Shown here in pieces: positions 10,185 to 21,115 of a stretch of DNA of 64,000 bases (positions within the stretch are counted from its first letter, which is position 1; each line of letters opens with the position of its first letter). The notes beneath the pieces were generated by a model. That model did not search any database. It had not been told where the DNA came from and saw nothing but the letters and a program-made list of their open reading frames with translations. The stretch covers positions 62,001-126,000 of the forward strand of contig NW_026516267.1 of the NCBI RefSeq assembly GCF_025602895.1. The letters are read 5' to 3'. The position numbers were made by a program, and so were the translations under genes. The DNA is from Polychytrium aggregatum (taxonomy: Eukaryota; Chytridiomycota; Chytridiomycetes; Polychytriales).

Positions 10185-12534
10185 ATGGCCGCCGCCCTGC
10201 GATCCGTGGCCAGGCGCCTGGTTGCGCCAATATCTTTTCCATGGCCGACACTTGGGCGACACGAGAGGTACTGTTTTCCTCCAAGGTCGGCTGTGCCGTT
10301 GATTGGTCGGTGCAGGCCGTATTCGTTGGCACATCGCAACACCAAAGAATTGCTCGCCAGCGTCTCGAGTCAGCTGGACCAGATCAAGTTAGTTCAGGAG
10401 CTCATAGACAGCCAGAAGGACTGGTCGACAATGCGAATCCGCTTCGCCGAAATATCGGAGGCAGTCAAGGTGGGCATCACGATCGGAAGACTTGGCTGGC
10501 GCACCAACGGCGATTGCGATCGACCGTGTCTCATACGTTGCCATGATCTGCGCTGACCCATCCGATGGCCTCGTATATTTGCTCAACAGTCCGAGACGCT
10601 GTGGGATGAAGATGCACAGAGGGCTATTCAATTGCAGAAGGAGCTCTCGAGGCTGACGGATGACCTGGCCGAGCACGATTCATTCGCACAAAAGTTTGTG
10701 GAGTGTCTTGAACTGAAAGGTAGCTCCTCGGCCATGCCGTGCTTGTTTCGACGCAACCTAGCTGTGATGCACTCATCCACAGCAGTATATTTCCGCCGCT
10801 TGAGAGGCTCGGTACCCAAATGGGATCGAGGAACACCGTCGATCTCGTGAGCAATCTAATTCGTCCTGGATATGACTCTGCTTGACAAAATTGTATATAG
10901 AACTGGCCCTTCAGGAGTCGGACTGGACGCTGATGGATGAGGTTCTTGCTGATTTAGCGAATCTACACACCTCGATGGAATCGTACTCTCTCCGTCTTTT
11001 GATGTACGTTACATCCATGCGATCGATTGCAGCAGATCGATTGCAGCAGATCGAGTCAGACGCCGGCGGCTGCACCGACTGCGACATTTGCCGAATTGGA
11101 GAGTCGGCCGGCTCAGCGTCCATTCCAATTCTCTGTCTCCAGGGCCGATCCAGCAGACAAAAATGGCTGCTTTGTTGAGCTTCGTGCCGGCTCTGGCGGG
11201 ACAGAGTCCTGCGACTGGGTAGCAATGATAACAAGAATGTACACCCGATGGGCGCAATCGGCCGGATACACTGGTAAGCTCGGGCGATATAGCAGATGCG
11301 TCATTAGCGAATGTTTGCGGCCCATCTGGCGAGACTTTGGCTCCGGTTCACTTACTGGACAATGTTCTGTTCTCACCCCATTGGCTGTTCACAGCCAAGG
11401 TCGTCGACGAAATGAAGGGCGACATTGCCGGATTCAAAAATACCACCATCAGCATCGCAGGCGAAAACGCCTATGGTTGGTGCAAGTACGAGGGTGGCGT
11501 GCACAGATTTGTGCGGATCTCTCCGTTTGGCGATGTAAGTGTCCAGCTCTCGCTCATGCATCTTGGGGCTGTGGGGGCCAGCAACCGGCCGAGCAAACCT
11601 GAACTTGGTGGCATCGGGCTTGTGGCATGGTGCGGCGATAGATTGCTTCAGATACCAACATACAATGGATGGAAACAGGGCAACAAGCGACACACTTCGT
11701 TTATTTCCGTCCAGGTTTTCCCTGCCCATCAGTCCGCCGAGGACGGAAGCACCGGCTCTATCGATATCCCGCCGGGGGATATCAAGATCGAAACGATGAG
11801 GTCGCAGGGCGCCGGTGGTCAGCATGTCAACACGACAGACAGCGCCGTGAGACTGACCCACATTCCCACCGGGATCATCATCAACGTGAGTCCTCGCTTT
11901 TTCTGCATCTCCGTTTGCGCAATCTGGACCACCGTCTGTCGGTGCCATCCTATCGGATTCACTCCGCCGGGGGCAGCATCGATCACTACGCCGGCTCACC
12001 CCCACACCGTTGCCGCTCTCCTATCCATCAGTGCCAAAACGAGCGATCCCAGCATCAGAACCGTGCAATGGCCATCGAGATGCTCAAGGCCAAGCTCTAC
12101 CAGCGGAAACTTGCTGAAGAGTATGTATCGCTTCGGGAGCATGCCTATATCTTGGCGCCAGTGCGGGTGTTTGCTTCCCTCCTCTTGGTCGCGAGACCAA
12201 GCTGTATCTGATATAAAACGCCGCTATTACATGGTGTCAGAGCGAGTGCCCGCGCCGAGCTGCGAGATGCCCTGCCTGAAAACGGATGGGGCTCGCAGAT
12301 CCGCACATATGTCCTCCAGCCCTATCAAATGGTCAAGGATCTCCGAAGTGGCTACGAACAATCTAATGTCCAAGGCGTGCTCGATGGAGACATTGATGGG
12401 TACGCTTTGTGGACAACCTCGCATTTTGCTTGCCATGTGCACGATAGACCTGTTGCATCGGCTCTCGGATACTAACGGCCTACACTTGCAGATTCCTGCG
12501 GGCCTCATTGATTCATTTCAAGCGGAAAAGATAG
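10185..12534 (+). CDS. mitochondrial peptide chain release factor 2-type (RF2)
   Basis: This is a class I release factor that hydrolyses peptidyl-tRNA at stop codons. Nine exons (10185-10469, 10590-10719, 10901-11003, 11143-11273, 11395-11534, 11679-11885, 12032-12120, 12241-12399, 12492-12534) join in phase to 428 residues. The arginine-rich N-terminus suggests mitochondrial import. RF2 marks are [29 protein letters not shown], the stop-codon-reading tripeptide SPF (RF1 has PxT), RRHTSF-like KRHTSF, the catalytic GGQ in QGAGGQHVN, and [11 protein letters not shown]. The end reads [12 protein letters not shown]...[18 protein letters not shown] predicts recognition of UAA and UGA. The gene starts about 50 bases right of a Fanzor element. 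Confidence 0.93.
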
Positions 12535-13185
12535 CACCAAACATGGTGCAGTCAGCGCAGAAAGAGAAGGGGCACCGCTGACGGCGACTCCCCCGGCAGC
12601 AGCCACGACTCGCATCGTCCGGACCTGCTGGCCGCGCGGAGGCGGCTGTTCAATTGAGTCCCGTCCTTGCCGCAATCGGACTCTTGACACTGACATGTGG
12701 CTCGAATACACCGTGCACGGTCGATTTCGTCTGGCCGCGATCGATCAGAACAACAGTATCATGGTCCGTCGGGCGCTGACGCCAATACTCCACAGCTTTG
12801 AGTGGTTCAGACCGCTCCGTGCCAGATGCAGCCTCTCGATATCAAGAGAGGGGGCACGACTCGACATGGATGGTAGGCCTCGATCGGCAATGACTTGGTG
12901 TGCGCGCCTTGGTCTGCTTTGACTGCGTGACGAACCATGTGTGTATTCAAGGCCCTGAGGAAGAGTGGTCCTCGGTCTCCTTGGAAGCAGAGTCACCCGT
13001 CTCGTTTGCAAAGTCGCATTCGAGAAAGAACAGACATTTCATCGCCCACCCGAACGACATTATGTGGCACTGTCTGTAAACTTTTGACGCCAGGGTTCGA
13101 GGATAGCAACTCCGCCACAAACTGTTTGATTGTCCCGAGCTCAATCCCTCCCCAAGCCGCCGAGGTCATAGAGTTGTGGCAGAGA
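12535..13185. other. intergenic between convergent RF2 and ERO1
   Basis: Both flanking genes end here. Short frames exist on both strands but none resembles a known protein. Confidence 0.4.
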
Positions 13186-16100
13186 TCAGGCATGGCGGAT
13201 CTTTCGCTTTGACTTGGCCTGGTGCTTCTTCTGCGACTTCTTTGAAACATCGGTTTGGATCTCTTTCTTCAAGCTTTTGGAGGATGGTAAATCGCGTCAG
13301 GATACGTACCGACCCAAAGGCAGAGACTGTGGGCGTTCTTGGTCACGCCGAAGCTGTCGCTCTTCAGCGGAATGAATCGAGGGTGCACAAACGAGCCCGG
13401 AATCTATCCTTCACAATCACCCAGGCGCGCGAAAGGGTGGCTCCAGGGGGATGCAACTTACGTCTGCAGGAGAATCCGAGCCAGACCAAAGATAAAGATC
13501 ACGGCTCCAATAAAGAGTCCCCACGGAGACTGGGAGTCCATGATGCTCTCGAACGAAAATAGAGATGGAGCGCTGCTCTCGGCTGCAGCACTGCCGTTGT
13601 CGTCCCTGTCAAGGGCAACAGGCTCGTGGATAGGCGTTTCGCTTGGAACGGCTTCAACGCTCCTGGAGGCCGAGGCAGTTACGCGCTCTGTTGGAAACGA
13701 CTCGTGATAGAGCTTCCTAAACGATTCTACCGCTTCCAAACTCTCCGACAGCCGATGGAAGGCATTGAATAGAGCAACCAGCTCGCTGCGGCGTAGTGTA
13801 TAGCCCGAAATACTAAGAGGCAAATCGACGAGTCAGCATGATGTCGTATGATATGTAAGGTCGCTCGAGTCGCAACAACAATGTCTTACTCTTGGACTGA
13901 AAAGAGGATCTTAAGTGCAGCTGCGAGACCTGTGCATGTTGGCGATGAGTGACGGCAAGATCCCATCGATCACAGTTCAGATAGGGAGCAGATGTCGCCG
14001 CCATAGACATAAAGCCGCAGAGTATCGGGGATAACAACGATTAGCAGATAAGAGTTAGCGCCAGCGGGGGATGCTCACGCACGCTTCGTTCCGACATCGG
14101 TCATTTTGCAGCACCCTCTGTCGGAACTGCGCGTGTTGCATTTTGAGGGAGGTTATCATGCAAAAATGCACAGTCATATCGCGCCGTCTCCTGTCCGTGG
14201 CATCATATTCGAGCGACGTGGGAGTCAACCTGCCTGATGTTTGCAGCTTTCCCCACAGGCGACATTTTTGGCACGACACACAGTCCATGATTTGAGTGAT
14301 ATTTCGAAACTTTTGCTTGAATTCCAGCTTCAAATACTGTCAGTTGCGGCACAGAGGACACCTGGTGAGGATCATAGATCTGCAGGGCACCTGCATCGGC
14401 GACGGTACTAAGGGCATTGTAGCAGCTACCTCTTGCGAATCAACAAAAAGTTGAGTTTCATCGAATGTGGACGGGTCCCGTGCGGTGATCTTGACAATGT
14501 CCGTCAGAATACCCTGAAGACAAAATCGCATGTCGTGGAGCATGAGTTTGAATGCGCCGCCGGCGTGACAACGAGGCTAAATCGCAAAGCGGCGCACTGT
14601 TGGCCACCGATGTTTGTTGGCAAGAGATCGGGCAGAAAGCTGGTGCTGGATCTACCTCGGTTAGCTTTCCAGAGTTTTTGTCGCCTCCAGCACAAAAATT
14701 ATAGTCGCCGAGGTGGGGAGACAACTTGGCAATGGCCCTGAGTACAACGGCATAGGTGTAGTACATGTTCTTGAGACGCTCAGGAAAGTCTCCGACGCGA
14801 TACATGAAGCATTTGAGATTCGGTCCCTATATTCAATAGCATGTATAAATTTAGTACGAGGCTCATCTTGCCAAGCTCGCCAAAACGGCAGCAAATACAG
14901 CCGCCTAGAAACGCCACGACGGACATGCCCAAAGCGCCGACATCGACATTGGGCTGGTACACTCACCCATTCGCCGGTTTTGCGATCCAGATGCTCGATA
15001 CAGATGTGCGTGGAGATGGAGGCATGCAGGCCTGTGGGACGCACGATACAGCCGCGCTGATGAGATATGAGGGGAGAAGCGCGAGAGGCAGACCCGAGGG
15101 CAGCGTTCGCTTCTAACGTGAGGGGATGCGGCCAAGCGAGCGCACCTGAAACCAGGCGATGGAAGACACGCTTCTCGAGACACTGGTTGTCCAGCCCATG
15201 AGCTTCGGTATGGAAGCAGTTCTCGCTGTAGATCGACCGCCATATTCGAGTTGCCGAATCGCCACTGTAGCCGGTGAACCGCTCGGGGTTTTTACGGAGA
15301 TCAACGTAGGTGCCGTCTGAAGGAGCATCGATTCAATTCATACAAGTTTGAGTTAGCCCGGCTTGACAGGAATAACTTTGCTCACGCCCAGAGGGCAACC
15401 CCACTCCCATACAAACCTGGCGAGAGCTCATCTTCAACAAGGCAAAAGTCATCTTCTCCAAAGGTACACTTCGAGAAACTTGAGAACCCAGCGCCGCCGA
15501 TGGTGAAGTCCACTCCTGAGAGCGACGAGGTCTTCCACTCATCAGGGAGCTCCTCCTGGTGTTGCCGAGGCAAGATGCATCAATACCGATGGCAGAACAA
15601 CAAAGCCAGCGGAAAAGCCAGCAAGAGACAACAAACCTCATCGGCCTCTTCCACAGCACAGTCAGGCTGAGTGCACTTGAGCTCGTCGTCCCAGAATGGG
15701 CACTGTCGTTCGAGGTTGACCTATCGATGTACTTGGTTTGTCAGTACAGGCCACGGATACGAGGAAACATTGCAGGTGTGGCAGCAGCGGAGAGTCTAGC
15801 AGATCCACTGGCTCGCCCCATGCAAAGCGAGACGGATCGACAGAGGCTGTCTGCAACCTTGTAATATCGGAAATATGTTGTGGAAACGAGTCGGCTGATC
15901 AGGGGTGCGAGCTCGCGATTGACGTTCTCGACGGATTTGAAATCGCAGGTTGCAACGTCTCCGATGATGCCCTGGGGCTGTGGCAGAGGACAGAGAACGA
16001 GAGCAGAGGAAAAAGGACAGAAGTTAGGCACATGGATTGCCGGTATAGATAGCGGATGGTACATAGATGAGTCTCGGCGGATGGCAACGATTGCGGGCGG

Positions 16101-16334
16101 ACATCAACGGCATGCGCAGGGCCAGCGCCATCGAAATTGGTACATGTCGGTCCAGGGCATGCGCTCCCGCCTGTCGAGCGCTCGGTTTGGGTTTGGGATA
16201 CTCACGGTGCAGTACGTGAGACCTTGGTCGTCAAGCACATGGGCGGTAGATGAGGCCGTTGGCTCCTTGGCAAGGACCTTCAAGGCCAGGACGATGGAGG
16301 ATGAGGCAAGAGACAGCAGCCACGACGACTTCAT
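13186..16334 (-). CDS. ERO1: ER thiol oxidase ERO1 with C-terminal membrane anchor
   Basis: ERO1 is a flavin-dependent oxidase that recharges protein disulfide isomerase in the ER lumen. The start [13 protein letters not shown] gives a signal peptide. Downstream exons carry the [14 protein letters not shown] block, an ENPERFTGY-type element ([11 protein letters not shown]), [10 protein letters not shown], the FAD-site HASISTHIC motif, [12 protein letters not shown], and the active-site [14 protein letters not shown]. The C-terminal helix region reads [25 protein letters not shown] Ser/Ala/Glu-rich linker and one clear transmembrane helix ([18 protein letters not shown]) follow near 13.46-13.56 kb. 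The last exon is proposed to continue to a Lys-rich tail ending KSKRKIRHA at 13186. An alternative splice choice would end the protein at 13364. Exon limits in the middle are only approximate. Confidence 0.85.
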
Positions 16335-16828
16335 TCTGGAAGACAAGCGGCAGCGAGTGTGAGCGGTTCAGAGACGAGCGGCTCTCGAGGAGATGGGGCG
16401 TTTGGCAACCCAGGAGCCAGAACAGGAGTGTCCAAGGTGACGGAGCAGCTCTCTGGGCAGGGCGAGCGGGCGGCTTTATCGTGATCAGGACAGAGTCATC
16501 GGAGGTCACGAGGAAGGTTGTGTCGCTGGTGTAACCAATGATTTGGCCTGGGCCGAGACAATGGTGTCGGGCGGTGATTGGATGCGCCAGGTGGAAGCCG
16601 CAGACAGGGGCGATATCCAAGCGAGACACGGACGTGGGAGCATGGGGAGAGCGCAACGGTACGGGCACTCAGGGCCGGGCGAGATGCATGGCCAAGATGC
16701 ATGGCTGAGCCGAGATGCATGGTGAAGCGCATAGTGGGTACATGTGAAGCACATAGTGGGTACATGTGAAGCACATAGTGGGTACATGTGAAGTGAATAG
16801 TGGGGTAAATGGTGAGGTGCATGACTCT
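16335..16828. other. ERO1 upstream region with a 22-base tandem repeat
   Basis: No gene is seen. At 16729-16803 a 22-base unit containing GTGGGTACATGTGAAGC is repeated about three and a half times, directly next to the conserved end of the Fanzor remnant at 16831. Confidence 0.6.
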
Positions 16829-16830
16829 AT

Positions 16831-17260
16831 TCAGTCAATCCAGAAAGAAACGGGCGGTCACTCTCTGGCATCAGATGTCTGAAACCCGCTGACTGACTGT
16901 AAGCCCCGGTGAGCAGGCCGTGAGATTGTTTCCCGTCCTGGCTGGCAATCTCGTTGGTTTCGTTGGTTTGGGAAGCATGGCCTTGAACACACTCGGTCGA
17001 CCCCCTGTGTTGATGTGCGAGTGTGATGCACCACACTCACACATCGAGTGGATGCACCACACTCGCACATCGAGTGGATGCATCACTCGACCCTCTGGAG
17101 AGCTCCATGGCTTCTCGGCACTGTGAGCACACCTGGAGATCGAGTCGCTTGAATCGCCGTCGCCTTGGAGATGTCTTTCGTTTGCAGGGAGCCATATGAG
17201 CGAGAAAGCCTCCTTGATTAAGATCCAGAAACACATCACCGAATGGTCATGGCCAGCGTG
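16831..17260 (-). pseudogene. internally deleted Fanzor derivative
   Basis: Read on the minus strand, it starts with the GTTTCTGGATCTTAATCAAGG-like segment of the 9 kb derivative's linker. It then has RRRRFKRLDL, jumps directly to VCSQCREAMEL (first zinc-ribbon pair), passes through an inserted short repeat of GTGTGATGCACCACACTC type, and ends with VFKAMLPKPTKPTRLP and the conserved TTTCTTTCTGGAT block at 16838-16856. The frame is broken. It belongs to the 9/61 kb derivative subfamily and has lost most of the coding part, approaching a short non-autonomous form. Confidence 0.7.
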
Positions 17261-17450
17261 CGATGTCTTGGGTGATAACACTCACCATTGACCAAAATCC
17301 GGGGTGACTCGTTTCAAACTCCGTCTGCTGACGTCAGATTTTTTTTTTTTGCTGCTGGGAACGGTGTTGCCGTTGACCAATGCTGTTCCGGAGCAGCCGA
17401 GCCGGCTTTTGGTCAAGACCACGACCTGACGATCCAGCCGCGCCACCACC

Positions 17451-17513
17451 ATGGACACATCCAAGGATTCTGGTCCGATGGAAGAGGGCGAGTTTGACGA
17501 GCAAGAGCATATC

Positions 17514-17551
<38 letters not shown>

Positions 17552-20442
17552 ATCGGGTGTAAGCAGCACATTGCATGCATGTCGGGTCGCAACACAACCG
17601 TCCCGATCGCCAGTCAATCCGCTCCCCGATGCCGCTTTAGCATTCGGCGACTCGTGATGGGTGTGTCGGAAAGCTGATCGCTAACCCTGGCCACGCTGCT
17701 CGCAATCGGTGCCAGTCCGAGTCTGCCGAAGCAGCGGACCTGCTTCCAATGGCCATCATAGACCGCAAGGGAAACTCGGACTACCGAACGCGGCCATATG
17801 CCGGCATCTCCGAAGAGGACCACACCGAAGGATTCGATACGACTCGCCCTAACGTGCTCGACCCTGATCTCAAAGTCCAGACTGCCCTCCCTGATCCCGG
17901 GTTCCAAGTGACAGGAGCATTGCCGAATCCAGCCGGCGATCGCGAGGACGAGAGAATCGTGTCCGGAAATGACTCCGAAGCCGAAGCTGGCTCAAGCTCA
18001 GGAGACTCGAGTGACTTTGACTTTGGAGCCGTGGAGGACCAAATGGATGATGGGAGCTCTGCCAGCAGCGAAGGGTGCGTTATCCAGAAACCATACGCAG
18101 CTTGATACTGTTGGGGGGATTGCTCTTTTGTTGGTTTGGGTGGTGCTCTGGTCCGACAAAACCCCGCAAGCGATTGACCGGGAGCGACTCTGTCCGTGGC
18201 CGAGCCAGGCTGACCAGCCCATGTTCTCACCGATCGACAGAGAGGATGAATTGCCGTCGTCCCGGCTTACGCTGGCTGAGCGTGAAAAAATCCTCATTGC
18301 CGGTGATGAGGACGAGCACGGAAGATCGGGAGGAATTCTCCGAACCAAGAACGAGCTCGAGGTAAGAGCCGCCGATCCTCAACTCCTTCGCTGTGGCCCA
18401 AGACTTTGCTGGAGTATCAGAAGCTATGAGTCCGATGGCCCGTGCTGACAACACTGCGTGGACCGTACATTTGGGTGTCGATAGAAGCTACCTCCGGTGG
18501 AGGATCTTTCGCATATCTCCGTGCCCGCTGATTTGCCGCTCGTTCCGGTCGGCATGGTCTATGCCATAGTCGATGATCTCGTTGTGGTCGAGGCACAGGC
18601 GTCTGGTGACATCCAGGTGCTGGACATGGGATCTGTCCTCCTTCTCGAAGATCGCTCCGTGCTTGGCAAGGTATCGTACCCTGCGTCAATGTCGCCGATC
18701 GGACACCCTGGATATTATGCGACTGCGACCGAGGGGGCAAAGGAGTACAGAAACAAGCGCCTCATATCTGGACACAGTACCGATGTGCCTCTGACCGCTG
18801 CCTGCGATCATGTCTCCAAAACTCCACAGGTCTTTGACACGTTCGGTCCAGTCGCACGACCAATGTACTCGATCCGATTCAACAGCGCACTGGATATCGA
18901 TCGAGAGCGTATTAAAGTCGGTCAGAGTGTCTTCTGTGTGCCTGACCTCGTGCATTATGTCTTTACGCAAGTACTGACGAAGATGAAGGGCTCGGATGCT
19001 TCGAATATCTTTGATGAAGAAGTCGGCGACGATGTAAGCCCGGTCTTGAACCAAGCATCATGCGTGGTTCCATGGCTGCCACCCGTCGATGCTACCCCGG
19101 ATCGCCACCGCTCTAATCGCAATGCTTGAACTATCGCCACATCAACTAGGAGCGGGAATTTTCCGATGACGAAGAGGAAATGGAGTATAGGCGCCTCCAG
19201 AAGAAGAAAAAACTGGATACCAAGACAGAGGTAGCGGCCTCAAGGTGCGTTGCTCGAGTTGCGTTCGCTGTGGAGGGCCGCTGTGGAGGGCCGCTGTGGA
19301 GGGCCGCTGTGGAGGGCCGCTGTGGGCCGGATTGCATTGTGGAAGATTGCATCCCATGACATATGGCACTTGTGTATGTGATATACCCCCGGTGCTGCTG
19401 GCCCTCACAGCGTCTCCCTGACAACGTTCACACATTGTCTGTTTCAAGTGACGGTGAACCGTATCAACTTCTGAGCCGACCGCTGCCCTCTCGACCGTTG
19501 CCGCCAGCACGCGATGGATCGGTTGGCGAAAGCGACCGAGCCGCCATGCGGCTTCAGGGGCCTCCAAGAGATGGATTCGGCGCTCCAGGCTCTCGGGGAG
19601 CTCTGCGAGGCCGCGGCACTCGGGGTGGTTCGCACGATGAGCCACGCTCGCGAGGCGGTCCACCTCGGCACAGCAATCGCAGAGCCGAGCCCTCGGCAGC
19701 GCTCAACGACGACGAACCCGGGTCTCGAGTAGAGCGAGGTCGAGGGCGAGGCCGAGGCACCCGCGGTCACCTCGGCCACGGGCAACGCAGCTACTATCAA
19801 GAGAGCCGCCCTCTGCGAGCTGACTACGAGTTTGATGGATCAAGTCTGCCCCAAGACCAGTTTGGCGGCACCCACCACCACCCTCGCCACAATGCGCGGC
19901 ACTTTCCGGGGGCTGCAGGCCACGAGGTTCACCAAGGGCCGGGCATGCTGGGCTATGGGATGTACCCTCCGAGCTCTGTCGGGACAGCACAACCCATGCC
20001 TGGAGGCGCTGGACATGGCGCCCCGTCGCTCGGTCAAATGCCGGCAATGGGCATGCCTGCCATTGCTGAGACTGCCCAGAGCAACTTCAACTTGCTGCAG
20101 GTAGCCAGTCTCCTGTCGACCCTCCAGCAAAACCAGCTTCAGACCCTGATTCGGAGTGCCGGGCTCTCGATGCAGCCCGGTATGCTGCTCCCTTCGCCTG
20201 CGCCGGTTGGGATGCCTTATGGCTTTGGGCCGAGCCAAGGCCATCCTGGCGCCGCGAACCCACCACCCGCGCTCGCAGGCCCTGGATCGCAGCCATACGG
20301 AAACGGCGCCGGGCTGGCGCATGGCGGCGGCGTGCTTCCAGGCTCTGGCCAAGGATCACAGGGTCCGGGCTCGGATTACCAGCAAAACGCCATCATGCAG
20401 CTCCAACAACAGCATTTCCAGCGGCAATTCCGGCCGCAGTAG
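17451..20442 (+). CDS. NAF1: H/ACA snoRNP assembly factor NAF1
   Basis: NAF1 holds the place of GAR1 during nuclear assembly of H/ACA snoRNPs. Inferred exons are about 17451-17558, 17714-18075, 18240-18360, 18485-18669, 18831-19034, 19151-19243 and 19449-20442. The acidic N-terminus (EEGEFDEQEH, then an Asp-Ala run) leads to the GAR1/NAF1 beta-barrel: LPPVEDLSHI, PVGMVYAIVDDLVVVEA, DRSVLGKVFDTFGPVARPMYSIRF and GQSVFCVPD. An acidic/basic block (SDDEEEMEYRRLQKKKKLD) is followed by an RG-rich tail (RGRGRGRGTRG) and a Gly/Pro/Gln-rich C-terminus ending QRQFRPQ. Introns contain tandem repeats. The start is the first ATG of the acidic exon. Confidence 0.92.
19267..19325. repeat. intronic minisatellite in NAF1
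   Basis: A 13-base unit, GCTGTGGAGGGCC, is repeated between four and five times inside the last NAF1 intron. Confidence 0.9.
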
Positions 20443-21115
20443 CCCCCTCGCCATGCAATACAGTTGCTCTGGACCGAAGCAGGCCCGTCTCTCACGGAGT
20501 CATGACCCGCATCTCGGGCGGGACTGTCGTCTGGTTGTGGGCACGGCTGTGCGGCATGTCGCCTGATCCCAGGGTGCAGGATTGCGGCCTGGATAGAATG
20601 CGGTCTGCCGCCCGGATACAATGTATAAATACTTTGCACTCTTCCGACTCTTGGGCGTCTGGTCTGTGCTGTGCCATCGACCGATCGACGCCATTCAACC
20701 AGTTGGCCGATCAGCACAACCCATAGCAACCGCCTTGGCAGTCCTTGATCGCCCGCACAGCGACAGTGGCCGGCAGCGGCTGGGCGCGCCTGTGCGACCA
20801 CAACCGTGTCACCGCGAGGGTTGCTTTGGCGACCGTGGCTGTGCTGCAGAGCCCGGGCCACAGAAACAGCGTGTGCGACGGCAGATACAACCCCTTGTCG
20901 GGCGCTGTGTCACGGCCCGCACAACCATGCCGCCACTCGCCATCGCCATCGCCATCGCCATCGTCATCGTCACCGCCATCGCCATCGTCGCTGCCATCGG
21001 CCTGTGCTTTGGCCTTCCATCCGTGCTTCCTGCTCACCGTCGTCGTTTGCCACCCGCTTTCTCCCCTCTGCGTCACTCCGCTGCCGAGCTCGCTGACGGC
21101 ACCCCCCCCAATTCA
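20443..21115. other. intergenic with CATCGC-type hexamer repeat
   Basis: No convincing gene is seen. At 20937-20999 a GCCATC hexamer is repeated imperfectly. The plus-strand frame that opens at 20621 runs through this repeat into the next gene, but its translation here is compositionally odd and is treated as non-coding. Confidence 0.5.

Noticed and set aside
20621-21115. N-terminal extension of the RA-PH frame with an Ala-Ile run
   Set aside because: It comes from a GCCATC repeat. A natural start (MFGLKKKIR) lies at 21116.
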